Translations under genes and position numbers: made by a program
Part shown: piece after piece, positions 1 through 10,281 of the stretch
How the letters are laid out: every line of letters begins with the position of its first letter
Numbering within the stretch: the stretch's first letter is position 1
Notes under the pieces: model-generated
What the model was told of the DNA's origin: nothing
Databases searched by the model: none
Seen by the model: only the letters and a program-made list of their open reading frames with translations
From: Streptococcus mitis
GTDB taxonomy: Bacteria > Bacillota > Bacilli > Lactobacillales > Streptococcaceae
Direction of reading: 5' to 3'
Length of the DNA: 64,000 bases
Assembly (NCBI RefSeq): GCF_002096845.1
Contig: NZ_NCVK01000012.1
Coordinates: 1 to 64,000 of the forward strand

Positions 1-775
1 GTTCAATACGTGATAATTCTCTTTCTGTACTTGATTGCAATTCACCATTTACATAAACGTCTGTGATTTCTACTAAAACTTTTCCGTTTATTGCTGCAAC
101 TTCTCTAACTTTGCCTACATCTAGACTTGAATCATCAACGTATTCAACCTTATCAGTCTTAAGAGCTCGACTTTCTTGACGAACCTTGGTTTCAATAATA
201 GCCTCTGGTTTATTTTGCTCTATTGGTGCAACATCTGGAACTTGGGATACCTGTTTTGTTCCTCGATAAACCTTTTTAGTTTGGGGTTCAATACGTGATA
301 ATTCTCTTTCTGTACTTGATTGCAATTCACCATTTACATAAACGTCTGTGATTTCTACTAAAACTTTTCCGTTTATTGCTACAACTTCTCGAACTTTGCC
401 TGCATCGAGACTTGAATCATCAACATATTCAATCTTATCTGTCTTAAGAACTCGACTTTCTTGACGAACCTTAGTTTCAATAATAACCTCTGGTTTATTA
501 TTCTCCATTGGTGCAACATCTGGGACGTGAGATACCTGTTTTGTTCCTCGATAAACCTTCTTAGCTTGCGGTTCAATACGTGATAATTCTTTTTCTGTAC
601 TTAATTGCAACTCATCATTTACATATACGTCTGTGATTTCTACTAAAACTTTTCCGTTTATTGCTGCAACTTCTCGAATTTTACCTGCTTCAAGACTTGC
701 ATCATCAACATATTCTACTTTATCCGTTGTGATGACACGACTCTCCTGACGAGTTTTAACTTGTCTAGCTAGCGC
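1..775 (-). repeat. Tandem 285-bp (95-residue) G5-like repeats, three copies
   Basis: The block gttcaatacgtgataatt recurs at 1, 286 and 571, giving an exact 285-bp period. Each unit encodes 95 residues containing EYVDDxSL, EITDVYVN and KVYRGTKQ, the signature of G5 domains found in streptococcal surface proteins. The two leftmost units are almost identical, while the one nearest the lipase region is more diverged. The array runs off the left edge, so the copy number is unknown. Confidence 0.85.
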
Positions 776-3700
776 CCACTTAGCCCATAGGGTTTTATCA
801 CCAACTGAATTAAAGAGAGTACTATCAATCTTATTCCCAATAAAATCTGGATTATCATACCACCCTTCAAAAATATAACCACTACGAGCTGGACTTCCCA
901 AAGGAATTTCAACATCGGTTTGGTATGTTGAAGGTAAGTCACGAGTAACACTACCACCACCTAAATTGTAAGTAAGGGAATAAGTATGAGGTACCAATTT
1001 AAAGTCAATCCCCGTTTGAACAGGCGCTACAGGAAGCCAATCAGATTCAGATGAAATGTACCCCTCTTTAGAAACCTTGACTTTCCAAAGGCCTTCAGGA
1101 ACATCCCAAGCAAATTCCCCATTTACACTTGTTAAAACTGGGTTAAGTTGAGAGTAGTCATCAGCATTCCAAACTTTCTCCTTGCCATTAGCGTCCTTAA
1201 AGTAGACTGTAACTTTGGCACCAGATAGAGCTTTACTTGTTACGCTATTCATAATTGTTCCAGATGGATCAATAACATAATTTGGCGATTCAGGAAGAGT
1301 TAAAAGATAGTTTTTAACCTCAACAAGATCAGTAATTAAAGGGTAATTACCACTATCTCTAAAACGTAATTTAGAAGAACGGTAACCTCGATCTAAAGTA
1401 TAAAAGAACGATGTTAAATTATGAACTGAAACGTCTGGATTATTAATAGTCTTTTTGTATGGTACTTTAACATCATTTGGCATCTGCCCTATTGTTGCAA
1501 GACCATTCGGAGTGTCTATTTTATCAACCAAGTATCTCGTAAACATATTACCTTGTGCTATTGCTCTAGAAAGACCTGCTTCTTGATTATTAAAACCTGG
1601 ACCGTTAAAATTAACAACTCTTCGTAATTTATTTTTGATATCAGCTAAGTTATCATCTTCTAAAATCCGGTCCCCTGCATTAATTGCTTGATAACCTCCT
1701 AAAGAGTGCCCTGTGATATAAATATTTTCAATATTTGGATAGTTTAACTTAACTTCTTCCATAATTTTATTAATCTGATACTTCGCTGCCCTTTCTTGAG
1801 GACTATTCCCGAGAGGAATTTTTATATTCCCAAAACCAGCTTCATTATCAATACCAAGAGGGTCAATTTTTATTAGTCTATTTGGCTTTTCCTCGCTTCC
1901 CCTAAAAGCAACAATGATATTTTCTTTATTTTTATCAATAAAATATGAAACTGTGGAATGATATTCACCAGGCGAAGGATTGTCTCCCGCTATTTCAGGT
2001 TCCTTAAAAGCAATTTCCAGCTGCTTAACAAATATCCAATTAGAAAATAGGCTCTTATCAGTAGATTCAATATCTAAATCAAAGAATTGATAGCTCGGTT
2101 TCTTGTCTGCGTTCAATGAATCAAAGTTAAAATATGAAACTCCCGTTTCTCCATTTTTAGGAAACAATCCTTCTAATCCTTTTGGAGAGAGATAAGCTAA
2201 ACCTGAAAATATCAACAAATCCCTATCAGACACATCCCAACTATTGTTATGTTTATCAGCAATTATAGGATTATAGTTACTGATTACTACCTTATCCGTT
2301 TCCTTTAATTTATCCGAGTCAATTAGACCATCTCCATCACTATCTCGACTGTTAAGCGTTTCAACTTTGATGACGAAATCTTTTGGAATGAAATCATCTC
2401 TTATACCATTAACATCGAAAAAGCCTTCGTATTTGAATAAATGAGGATTAGACTGTCTACTTAAATGAATAACTCCATCTTTATTATTTCGAGATGTTTT
2501 TATAGAAACTCTAGAAACATTTTTATCATTCTCCAACTCCACTTCAAATTCAAACTTTTCGCCTGGTCGGAAAATTACATTATTATTTGGTTTACCATCA
2601 GTTAAATCAAACGATTGTCCATGATGTTTCATAATAAATGATTTTAGACGTGGGGCAGATGAGTGATATAATATAGTCTTGCTTTTAGCAATTATGTTAT
2701 CCCGTGAAATTTCTGAATAAACTGTTAATAAGATATTCCTTAAAGATTTTTCATCACTTGATAATTTTGAAACATCCACTGGCACTACTGCACTATAACT
2801 GCCATCCTCTTTAGAGACTGTTTCCAAGATTCTTTCAGATGAATCCTTAACAAATAATTTTATTTTGGTATTTGGCTTAGTCTTCCCAGATACTGTTAAC
2901 GAATTACTAGAAATATAATCATTAACATTTATAGTCAAATACGGCATTTCTTCATTAATATGTCCTAGAAGCTCGGCTCTTTGAATACCATTTTCCTTAT
3001 AACGAATTTGTGCGACAATATCTAAATAGGTTAATTCTTCCGCTGTTGTTTTAACATTAAAGTCAAAAGTTCCTTTTAATGAATTTATGTCCTTCAATGT
3101 TAAAACATTTTTATTTTTTCCTGAAATCGTACCTTTTTTAACAATAGGGTTTTCTGAATTAAAACTTACCTTATCATCTGGCAGTGTGATAACAATCTCT
3201 GTATCTGAGATGTTACGCCCTGCTGTCTTTAATTCGTATTCTAAACGAAGCGAAAGATCTCCAGAAAATTTTAGATTCTGAGATGTTGTTAGTAAATGAG
3301 CTCTTGTCACAATACTATCGTTGTAGTGCTTGTAATCATCACCTACTGCTACTGTCTTAAAACCATTAGCTTTCAAATAAGTCTCGGCATAAGAACCACC
3401 TACAACATGGAATGTTACCTTGTCCTTGTTTGCAATAAGGTTTTCTCCAATATTCGTTACACTTGCAGGAATATAAACATTTTCCAACCCTTCCATATTA
3501 ACAAAAGCATTAGTATCAATACTTTCAACTTTATCTGGAATAACTAGTAGTTTCATGCCTTTGTTTCCTTCAAAAAGATAACCTTTTAAGGCTTGCAACT
3601 CAGATGGTAGCTTTATGCTCTTTAAATTAGGATTAAATCGGAATGCTCCATCTCCAATCTCACTGACAGTATCTGGAATATCATAATAATCTATCTCCGT

Positions 3701-6700
3701 TGATTCAAAGGCACGTGAATCAATTTTTGTTAAACCAACAGGTAGAATAACATCTTTAAAACCTTCTTGTGGGCCTTCAAAACTTATAGCTGTAGACTTA
3801 TTATTTCGGAATGCATATTTACCAATTTCCTTAATCCCTGAAGGTACGATAAAGGTTGTCAAACCTGTGTTTTCAAACATACCATCAGGTATACGGATAC
3901 CTTCAATTTTATTACGCAACTCATTCAATTTCTTACTGCCTGCAAAGGCTCTATCTGCTGTTGTTAATTTTTCAGGAATATTAACACTATTTAAAGTGTT
4001 AATATTTCCAAAAGCGAACTCCCCTAACGTTTCCACAGTATCTGGCAAAGTTAAGAACGTAAGACTAGTTCCATCAAAAGCGTGATTTCCAATTTCGGTA
4101 AGATTAATATTGTCTTTAAATGTCACTGATTTTACAGGTGTTACACCGTTAAAAAGATAGTCTGATACCTTGCTAACGCCACCTTCAAAATTAACGAAGA
4201 TACTCTCAGGTCTTTGTTTAGATATTTCATCACTATAATAATCTCGATAGCTAAACGGTGAGATTGTGTTAACATCATAATATTTATCAAGTTCTATATT
4301 TGACTTGATTTTTACGACTCTTAGCTTACTACTATTTCCAAAAGCTGAACTTCCTAAATATTGCAAAGAGGCCGGTAACTCTATCACCTTCAACTGATTA
4401 CCAACAAAAGCTGACGAAGCAATTCGTTTAATTCCTTCTGATAAAATTAAGTCAGATAATTTAGTATTGTAAAAAGCACCAGAATTAATTTCCTCAATAT
4501 TACTTGGAACTTCTAATTTGGTCAGTCCTGTATTAGCAAAAGCATTCTCAGAAATAGCTCTCAACTGTTTGGGAAAAATCACTTCTGTGAGTGAATGATT
4601 ATTTTCAAAGGCTCCCCTACCCAAATAAGTCAAACTATCAGGTAATTTAACATGTTTTAAATTTGTATTAGCGAAAGCACTTTCATAAATGGCTTCCAAG
4701 GCATTATTTAAAATAATTTCACTTAAATAATCGTTTTGAGCAAAGGCAGAATATTCTATTGTTTTAATTGTAGAAGGTAGGGTAAATGTTTTAATCCCAA
4801 TATTTTTCAAAAGACCCGATGGGATAGTTTCACGTCCATCTTCAAAAGTTACTGTTTCAAGTTTTTTACTATTTGAAAAAGCTTCATATCCACTTTTAAG
4901 ACTCAATGGAATATTCACAGAAACTAGGGTGGAGATTTCACCAAAAGCTCCTTCTTTTAATGTCTGTAATTTAGAAGGCAGAGTAACTGTTGTCAGTTGT
5001 GTGCCTGAAAAAGCGTTTTGTCCAACTGTTATTAAGTTACTTGGTAATGTAATACTCTTCAAAGGAGTATCAGCGAAAGCAATTCCTCCAATGCTTGATA
5101 CTGATTCAGGAATTGTAATCTTAGCTATATTAGTCTTATAGAAAGTCTTACTTGAGATCTCTTTTAAATTTGCAGGCAAAGTAACTTTATCTAGAGTTTC
5201 AACAGAATCAAATGCTCCGTAACCAATCTTTTCAACACTATCTGGAATGGTAATTTCTTTAAGCTTAGTATTTGCAAATGCAAAGTCCTGAATTTCAGAT
5301 AATGATGGCGGTAAGTTAATCGTGGTTAAATCAGAATGAGCAAATGCCGCAGAGCCAATCTTTGTAACACTGCTTGGTAAATCAATCTTTTTAATACCCG
5401 TTCCTCTGAACAATTCACTAATAATTTCTGAAAGTCCATCTTCAAAAGTTACAGTTTTTAGATTCTTATCCCCTAAAAATATGGCATTATAACCTTGTCC
5501 CCATTCTACGTCATGCCAGTATGTACCATAAATATTACTATTACTTATAGAATAATCAGTAACTGATTTAAGAGATTTTGGAATATGTACTGACTCTAAC
5601 GATTCAATACTAAACGCACTAGAACCAATAGTCTCAACTTGACTAGGAAGGACAACTTTTTTTAGTTTAGTTCCACTGAAAGCATACCGACCAATTGTCT
5701 TCAGATTAGCTGGTAAATCAACAGAAGTCAGACCTGTATTGTAGAAGGCTTCATTTCCAATACTAGTCACATTTTCTGGTATAGAAATGTCAGCTAAGCC
5801 TTTCAAATCATAGAATGCTCCATCTCCTATTTTTTCAAGACTTTTTGGTAATACTACCGATTTAATTGACGTTCCAGAAAATGCACTGAGACTGGAATAA
5901 GAAGCTCCTCTTATTTCTTTTAAACCTTCTGAGAAAGTTATCTTACTTAATTCAGAATTATCAACAAAGGCAGTTCCAAGAACTTCCAAATGACTCGGAA
6001 GGGTAACTTCTTTTAAGTTATTATTTGAGAACGCATTATCACCTAATGTCTTTAACTGAGTAGGCAAAGTAACTGCTGATAGTTTGTTATACGAAAATGC
6101 TTCTTCAGCTATTTCCTCTAAGCCTGAAGGAAGAGTTACTGACTCTAAGTTAGAATTCTTGAAAGCTGCTCTTCCAATCTTCTTCAGGGTACTTGGAAAT
6201 ACAACTGATTTCAACAACTTGTTATTAGCAAAGGCATAATCACCTATTTCTTCCACACCCTCTGATAAAACAATTTTTTCAACTTGAGTACTGTCTAAAA
6301 TACCTTTTGGAATTGTTTTCATCGAAGCAGGGAATACAATTTCTTTTAGCCCAGTATTTGAAAACGCTCCTTCCCCAATAGTTTTAAGAGTTGATGGTAA
6401 AGTAATCTTTGTTAATTGTTTATTACTAGAAAAAGCATCTTTCCCAATTTCTTCTACTCCTTCTGGTACGACAAATTCTGTAATACCAGTATCTGCTAGA
6501 AAACCATCAACAATTTTTCTAGCCCCTGATTTAAGGTTTATTGTAACTAAATTTTTACTACCACTAAAAGCATTCCATCCTGTAACTAAATTACTTCCTA
6601 CGTCAATTGAAGTCAATGTTACAATATCTCCGAAAGCATAATTTCCAATCTTTTCTATAGCTGATGGGAAAAGAACAGTCTTAAGACTTGTATTCTTAAA

Positions 6701-8188
6701 AGCATAGCCAGCAATTTCTTTCATCGTTGATGGAAAGTTGATATTCACAATCCCTTGTTGATTATAAAACATTTTAGCTGGTATTTTGGTAACTCCTTCT
6801 TCAATCACAACCGTCGTTAACGGGCTGCCATCAAAGAGCCCCTCCCAATACCAATCGTCCCAACTTTTATTGATATCAGAAGTCACTGTAACTTTTTTTA
6901 ACGTATCAATATTAGAAAATGCATTAATCCCTAAATAATTTAATTTTTTTGGAAAATAGATTTCAGATAAATGCGTTCCACTAAAAGCAGATCTACCTAT
7001 TTCAGTTAGCTCTTTAGGTAATTCAATAGATGTCAAACCTGAATGTTCAAAAGCACCTGTTCCAATATTTGTAATACCACTCGGTAAATTAATATGGGTA
7101 AGACTTGAAGTATCAGAGAAGGCATATCTAGAAATCTCAGTCAAAGTTTTAGGAAGTTCAACAACTGATAATTTGCTATCACCTGAAAAAGCACCTTCTT
7201 CAATCTGTCTAACTCCATCTAACAAATTAATCTTTTCTAAAGATTTATTATTAGAAAAAGCATAGCTTCCAATAGCCTTGACACTAGAGGGTAAAACTAT
7301 CTCTTCTAAACCAGTGTTATAAAGAATACCGGACGGGATAGTGACAATACCATCTTCGAAATTTACTTTTTTAAGATTAATATCTCCATAAAAGGCATGA
7401 CTAGCAGTTTCAACAGATTTTGGTATAGTTACTTCTGTCAACGTCTTTATATTAGCAAAAGCATTCTCACCAATATACGTTAAACTTGATGGCAATTCTA
7501 TCTTGGATAGCGATGTCCCCTCAAAAGCTGACATTCCTATGCTTTTTAGAGTACTCGGTAAAATTACTTCCTTTAATTTCGTGTTATTTTTAAAAGCATT
7601 ATTATCTATAACAGTCATACCTTCTGGAATTTCAATACGCGAAGCACCACTGGCATTTAACTCTTCAAAATAATCTAAACGTTTTCTATTTTCTTCCTCA
7701 ACTGTTTTTTCCACTCTACTATCCGAAGAATTAGTTAGAACTGATGCTCTGTCTTCACCTTTCGAATTGTCTAAGGTTATATTCGCATCTTCTTTGGTAG
7801 AAATCTTATCTACAGAACTATTATTATTTGCTACTAGAGCAGTAACATCTTCTGAGGGTAATGATTTACCAATCTCTGGATTTACCTGTTCGGACACAGA
7901 AAAATTTGTTTTATGTTCTTCAGTGACTATACCCTTCTCTGAAGAAGTTACTTCACTATTCGTATTAGAAGAGCTTTCAATAGAATGCGGTAACACGACA
8001 TCACTATACCCGGATGTTACTGTTTCAGTTACCGTACTATTTTCAGTGATTGTAGGCACGTTATTTGAAGTCTCATCTGCAAACACAACTGAATTTCCAA
8101 ATACCATGTACGCACCAACTAAAACCGTCCCAGCAACGGTTACCCATTGACCTGTTCGGCGTTTTCTTAATTTTAAAACTTCCTTCAT
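1..8188 (-). CDS. Giant LRR / lipase / G5 surface protein, C-terminus beyond left edge
   Basis: One uninterrupted minus-strand frame runs from an ATG at 8188 to the left edge: 2,729 codons with no stop. The start has an AGGAG ribosome binding site at 8197-8201. The N-terminus is basic and then hydrophobic (GQWVTVAGTVLVGAYMVFG), a signal peptide of the streptococcal wall-protein kind. In order I see a low-complexity Ser/Thr/Glu region to about residue 175; BspA-type leucine-rich repeats (LRR_5, recurring LPSxLxxIGxxAF) at about 180-1610; beta-rich linker domains; an Asp-rich calcium-binding-like motif (DSDGDGLIDSD, about 1950); a class 3 lipase-like domain with the nucleophile elbow GHSLGG at about 2160; a carboxypeptidase-regulatory-like fold at about 2310-2390; an InlB B-type repeat (YNLGGGS to LWAKW, about 2400-2470); then three G5-like repeats. 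The LPXTG anchor expected for this class would lie outside the window. The likely role is adhesion plus an ester-cleaving activity; this is inferred from domains only. Confidence 0.9.
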   Translation of the reverse strand, partial: MKEVLKLRKRRTGQWVTVAGTVLVGAYMVFGNSVVFADETSNNVPTITENSTVTETVTSGYSDVVLPHSIESSSNTNSEVTSSEKGIVTEEHKTNFSVSEQVNPEIGKSLPSEDVTALVANNNSSVDKISTKEDANITLDNSKGEDRASVLTNSSDSRVEKTVEEENRKRLDYFEELNASGASRIEIPEGMTVIDNNAFKNNTKLKEVILPSTLKSIGMSAFEGTSLSKIELPSSLTYIGENAFANIKTLTEVTIPKSVETASHAFYGDINLKKVNFEDGIVTIPSGILYNTGLEEIVLPSSVKAIGSYAFSNNKSLEKINLLDGVRQIEEGAFSGDSKLSVVELPKTLTEISRYAFSDTSSLTHINLPSGITNIGTGAFEHSGLTSIELPKELTEIGRSAFSGTHLSEIYFPKKLNYLGINAFSNIDTLKKVTVTSDINKSWDDWYWEGLFDGSPLTTVVIEEGVTKIPAKMFYNQQGIVNINFPSTMKEIAGYAFKNTSLKTVLFPSAIEKIGNYAFGDIVTLTSIDVGSNLVTGWNAFSGSKNLVTINLKSGARKIVDGFLADTGITEFVVPEGVEEIGKDAFSSNKQLTKITLPSTLKTIGEGAFSNTGLKEIVFPASMKTIPKGILDSTQVEKIVLSEGVEEIGDYAFANNKLLKSVVFPSTLKKIGRAAFKNSNLESVTLPSGLEEIAEEAFSYNKLSAVTLPTQLKTLGDNAFSNNNLKEVTLPSHLEVLGTAFVDNSELSKITFSEGLKEIRGASYSSLSAFSGTSIKSVVLPKSLEKIGDGAFYDLKGLADISIPENVTSIGNEAFYNTGLTSVDLPANLKTIGRYAFSGTKLKKVVLPSQVETIGSSAFSIESLESVHIPKSLKSVTDYSISNSNIYGTYWHDVEWGQGYNAIFLGDKNLKTVTFEDGLSEIISELFRGTGIKKIDLPSSVTKIGSAAFAHSDLTTINLPPSLSEIQDFAFANTKLKEITIPDSVEKIGYGAFDSVETLDKVTLPANLKEISSKTFYKTNIAKITIPESVSSIGGIAFADTPLKSITLPSNLITVGQNAFSGTQLTTVTLPSKLQTLKEGAFGEISTLVSVNIPLSLKSGYEAFSNSKKLETVTFEDGRETIPSGLLKNIGIKTFTLPSTIKTIEYSAFAQNDYLSEIILNNALEAIYESAFANTNLKHVKLPDSLTYLGRGAFENNHSLTEVIFPKQLRAISENAFANTGLTKLEVPSNIEEINSGAFYNTKLSDLILSEGIKRIASSAFVGNQLKVIELPASLQYLGSSAFGNSSKLRVVKIKSNIELDKYYDVNTISPFSYRDYYSDEISKQRPESIFVNFEGGVSKVSDYLFNGVTPVKSVTFKDNINLTEIGNHAFDGTSLTFLTLPDTVETLGEFAFGNINTLNSVNIPEKLTTADRAFAGSKKLNELRNKIEGIRIPDGMFENTGLTTFIVPSGIKEIGKYAFRNNKSTAISFEGPQEGFKDVILPVGLTKIDSRAFESTEIDYYDIPDTVSEIGDGAFRFNPNLKSIKLPSELQALKGYLFEGNKGMKLLVIPDKVESIDTNAFVNMEGLENVYIPASVTNIGENLIANKDKVTFHVVGGSYAETYLKANGFKTVAVGDDYKHYNDSIVTRAHLLTTSQNLKFSGDLSLRLEYELKTAGRNISDTEIVITLPDDKVSFNSENPIVKKGTISGKNKNVLTLKDINSLKGTFDFNVKTTAEELTYLDIVAQIRYKENGIQRAELLGHINEEMPYLTINVNDYISSNSLTVSGKTKPNTKIKLFVKDSSERILETVSKEDGSYSAVVPVDVSKLSSDEKSLRNILLTVYSEISRDNIIAKSKTILYHSSAPRLKSFIMKHHGQSFDLTDGKPNNNVIFRPGEKFEFEVELENDKNVSRVSIKTSRNNKDGVIHLSRQSNPHLFKYEGFFDVNGIRDDFIPKDFVIKVETLNSRDSDGDGLIDSDKLKETDKVVISNYNPIIADKHNNSWDVSDRDLLIFSGLAYLSPKGLEGLFPKNGETGVSYFNFDSLNADKKPSYQFFDLDIESTDKSLFSNWIFVKQLEIAFKEPEIAGDNPSPGEYHSTVSYFIDKNKENIIVAFRGSEEKPNRLIKIDPLGIDNEAGFGNIKIPLGNSPQERAAKYQINKIMEEVKLNYPNIENIYITGHSLGGYQAINAGDRILEDDNLADIKNKLRRVVNFNGPGFNNQEAGLSRAIAQGNMFTRYLVDKIDTPNGLATIGQMPNDVKVPYKKTINNPDVSVHNLTSFFYTLDRGYRSSKLRFRDSGNYPLITDLVEVKNYLLTLPESPNYVIDPSGTIMNSVTSKALSGAKVTVYFKDANGKEKVWNADDYSQLNPVLTSVNGEFAWDVPEGLWKVKVSKEGYISSESDWLPVAPVQTGIDFKLVPHTYSLTYNLGGGSVTRDLPSTYQTDVEIPLGSPARSGYIFEGWYDNPDFIGNKIDSTLFNSVGDKTLWAKWALARQVKTRQESRVITTDKVEYVDDASLEAGKIREVAAINGKVLVEITDVYVNDELQLSTEKELSRIEPQAKKVYRGTKQVSHVPDVAPMENNKPEVIIETKVRQESRVLKTDKIEYVDDSSLDAGKVREVVAINGKVLVEITDVYVNGELQSSTERELSRIEPQTKKVYRGTKQVSQVPDVAPIEQNKPEAIIETKVRQESRALKTDKVEYVDDSSLDVGKVREVAAINGKVLVEITDVYVNGELQSSTERELSRIE
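3370..7650 (-). repeat. BspA-type leucine-rich repeat array
   Basis: About 1,400 residues of the giant surface protein consist of repeats of roughly 23 residues with the pattern (L)xxIxLPSxLxxIGxxAFxxxxxL. Unlike the G5-like units they are diverged from each other at the DNA level, so this is an old array rather than a recent expansion. This LRR class is known from surface proteins of oral bacteria and of Trichomonas, where members bind host matrix proteins. Confidence 0.85.
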
Positions 8189-8663
8189 TCAAATATCTCC
8201 TATTGCAATAATATCTTTCAAGTTACTCTTTGACTGTCTTTTTGATTATCAAATTATTTATTCTTCGTAAAATCTTTCTTAATACTCCTTTCCAGAAAAG
8301 TCTGTGCTATACAAAGTAAAGGTTAAACCATTTCTCAAAAAACTCTATTCAAATATGGTAGGACAATTAATTTTTATCATCACCTAAACTAATACTTATA
8401 CGTTGAAGTAGAACGTGACTAAATTGTTCTCAAACTTTTCATTACTTACAAATAAAATCAATCCTATTTTTGAAAGGCCGTAAAATTATGAAATATCTAC
8501 AAATTACACTGTACGGCTGAAATAATCTGATAATTTACACCTCTTTAGCATTTTAACATAATTCTACTTTTTAAAAAGAAGATTTTTATGAAAATCCGTT
8601 TTTAGCAAACGTTTACATTTTTTTGGCTACGCCTTTTAATGTTTTATTAGACTTTCTGCGAAA
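8189..8663. other. Gene-free stretch between surface protein and IS remnants
   Basis: These 475 bases are very AT-rich and hold no open frame with a ribosome binding site. They must contain the promoter of the giant surface protein gene, but I see no convincing -35/-10 pair. The part near 8640-8663 is the tail of the IS5-type remnant. Confidence 0.5.
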
Positions 8664-9141
8664 CTAGAATCCTAGTTCACGGTTGATAATTCCAGCAATC
8701 AAATTCATTCGTAATCCAAAGTGTTTACGTCGATTTCGATAGGTTGTTGAAAACATTTTAAACGTTTTTACTTTGGCAAAAATATTCTCACCCTTGATAC
8801 TCTCTTTAGATAGCACATGATTATAGGATTTATCTTAAAGAGTTAGTGGCTTAAGTTTGCTTGATTTCCTCGGAGTTTGCGCTTGTGAATACATCTTCAT
8901 GATCCCTTGATAACCACTGTCTGCCAAGATTTTACCAGCTTGTCCGATATTTCTGCGACTCATTTTGAACAACTTCATATCGTGGCAAATAGTTCACTGC
9001 AATATTCAAAGAAACAATTCTCCCTTGGCTTGTGACAATCGCCTGAGCCTTCATAGCATGACATTTCTTTTTACCAGAATAATTGGCTAGTTGATTTTTT
9101 TAGGACGATTGATTTTTACCTCTGTTGCATCCACAATCACG
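8664..9141 (-). pseudogene. IS5-family transposase remnant (C-terminal part)
   Basis: Reading leftwards from about 9141 gives VIVDATEVKINRPKK, then NQLANYSGKKKCHAMKAQAI, GRIVSLNIAVN, NIGQAGKILADSGYQGI and finally GIINREL, with a stop at 8664-8666. These are the DDE core and C-terminus of an IS5-type transposase. It is dead: a one-base deletion in an A-run near 9101 shifts the frame, an extra base in the N-Y-C-H stretch near 8990 shifts it again, and an in-frame TAA interrupts the PLTL-DKS stretch near 8837. The N-terminal half is missing and its place is taken by the IS256-type transposase gene. Confidence 0.75.
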
Positions 9142-10164
9142 TTTGATTTCTTTGTTGAGAGACTCAATGAGGTTTGTCGAATAAATGCTGTGCCAAATCT
9201 TGTAGGGAAACTGATAAAAAGTTAAAAGATTATCCGTATTCTCCAGACTTTCCATTATTTTCTTATACTTTGGTTTCCATTCAGCGATAAAGTCCTCCAA
9301 AGCTTGTACTGCCATTTCTAAATTTTCAGCACGATAAATCATTTTAAATTGCTCCAGAATAACTGCCCGATCAGATCGCTTCACCTTACTAGCCAAATTT
9401 CGACTAATATGAATTAAGCAACGTTGTTGTTTAGCTAACGGGTAAGCCTGACTGATCATCTGCTCAAGCCCCTTGAAACCATTAGTCACTACAAGAGAAA
9501 CCTGTTGGATTCCTTGGTTTTGAAGCTTGTCTAACAGGTTGGACCAAGAAGCATTGTTTTCATTTGGGGCGATTTCATATCCAAGAACAGCCTTCTGTCC
9601 TTCTGGTGTAATGCCAAGTGCGATATGAATACATTCTTTACTAACGGTTCCACGTCTTAATGGAAGATAGGTTCCGTCAAGGAATAAAACAGAGTAGTTA
9701 GCTTCTAAGCTTCTCTCATGAAAAGTAGCGACATTCTCCTGAGTTGCTTTTGAGATATTAGAAATTGTGGTAGGACTATAGTGATGACCATACATTTGCT
9801 CGATGATATCACTAATTTCTCGAGTCGTTACACCGGTTTGATAGAGTTTGATAACCATCTTTTCCAAGTGGTCATCTCGACGTCCATAAGCAGGGATCAA
9901 AGCTGGACTAAAGTTTCCATTACGATCTCTTGTAATGCTCAACTGAACAGTCCCATATTTGGTTTCAAATTTCCGTGAATAGGTTCCATTACGACTATTC
10001 CCAGAATTATAGCCTACTTTATCGTAAGTTTCATACTCTAAAAAGGCTGATAACTCTGCTTGAAGCAGGTCATTCATAGCTGTTTCAAGAGAAGAACGAA
10101 AAAATTCATCAATATCTTGCTTTTAGGCTAGGAAGTTAAGCAATTCTGTGGTAAACTGTATCAT
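9139..10164 (-). pseudogene. IS256-family (mutator-type) transposase, inactivated
   Basis: The open part begins at the methionine of MNDLLQAELSAFLEYE (10077), but the same frame continues upstream through an in-frame TAA to MIQFTTELLNFLA at 10164, the natural start. First catalytic Asp is in SVLFLDGTYLPLRRG; the Glu is in YSTNLIESLNKEIKR. The second catalytic position, normally VVTDGFKG in this family, reads VVTNGFKG, an Asp-to-Asn change that should abolish transposition. After NKEIKR the sequence switches within a few bases to IS5-type sequence, so roughly the last 60 residues are lost. Three independent lesions make this a fossil. Confidence 0.85.
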
Positions 10165-10224
10165 AGGAATAAATCTCTTTCTAGTAATGTGTTGCAACTC
10201 TACTATAACGGATTTATTCCTTTT

Positions 10225-10248
10225 GTGTTTACACAACTTATTTTACAC
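10225..10248. repeat. Probable outer end of the IS256-type element
   Basis: The stretch gtgtttacacaacttatttt followed by acac lies about 60 bases upstream of the transposase start, where the terminal inverted repeat of an IS256-type element is expected. The partner end cannot be seen because the other side of the element was replaced by IS5-type sequence. The call rests on position and composition only. Confidence 0.4.
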
Positions 10249-10281
10249 TACCAAATTTTTTCAAGTAAACTATTGTAATAA

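Noticed and set aside
1-855. CRISPR array
   Set aside because: The 285-bp units are contiguous, coding and have no spacers; no cas genes are in the window.
7767-8150. 127-residue plus-strand open frame antisense to the surface protein start
   Set aside because: Shadow of the Ser/Thr-rich N-terminal region; no ribosome binding site or promoter.
8601-8622. cre-like site (TGTAAACGTTTGCT, minus strand)
   Set aside because: Close to the catabolite-control consensus, but at the end of an IS remnant and about 400 bases from any gene start, so probably chance.
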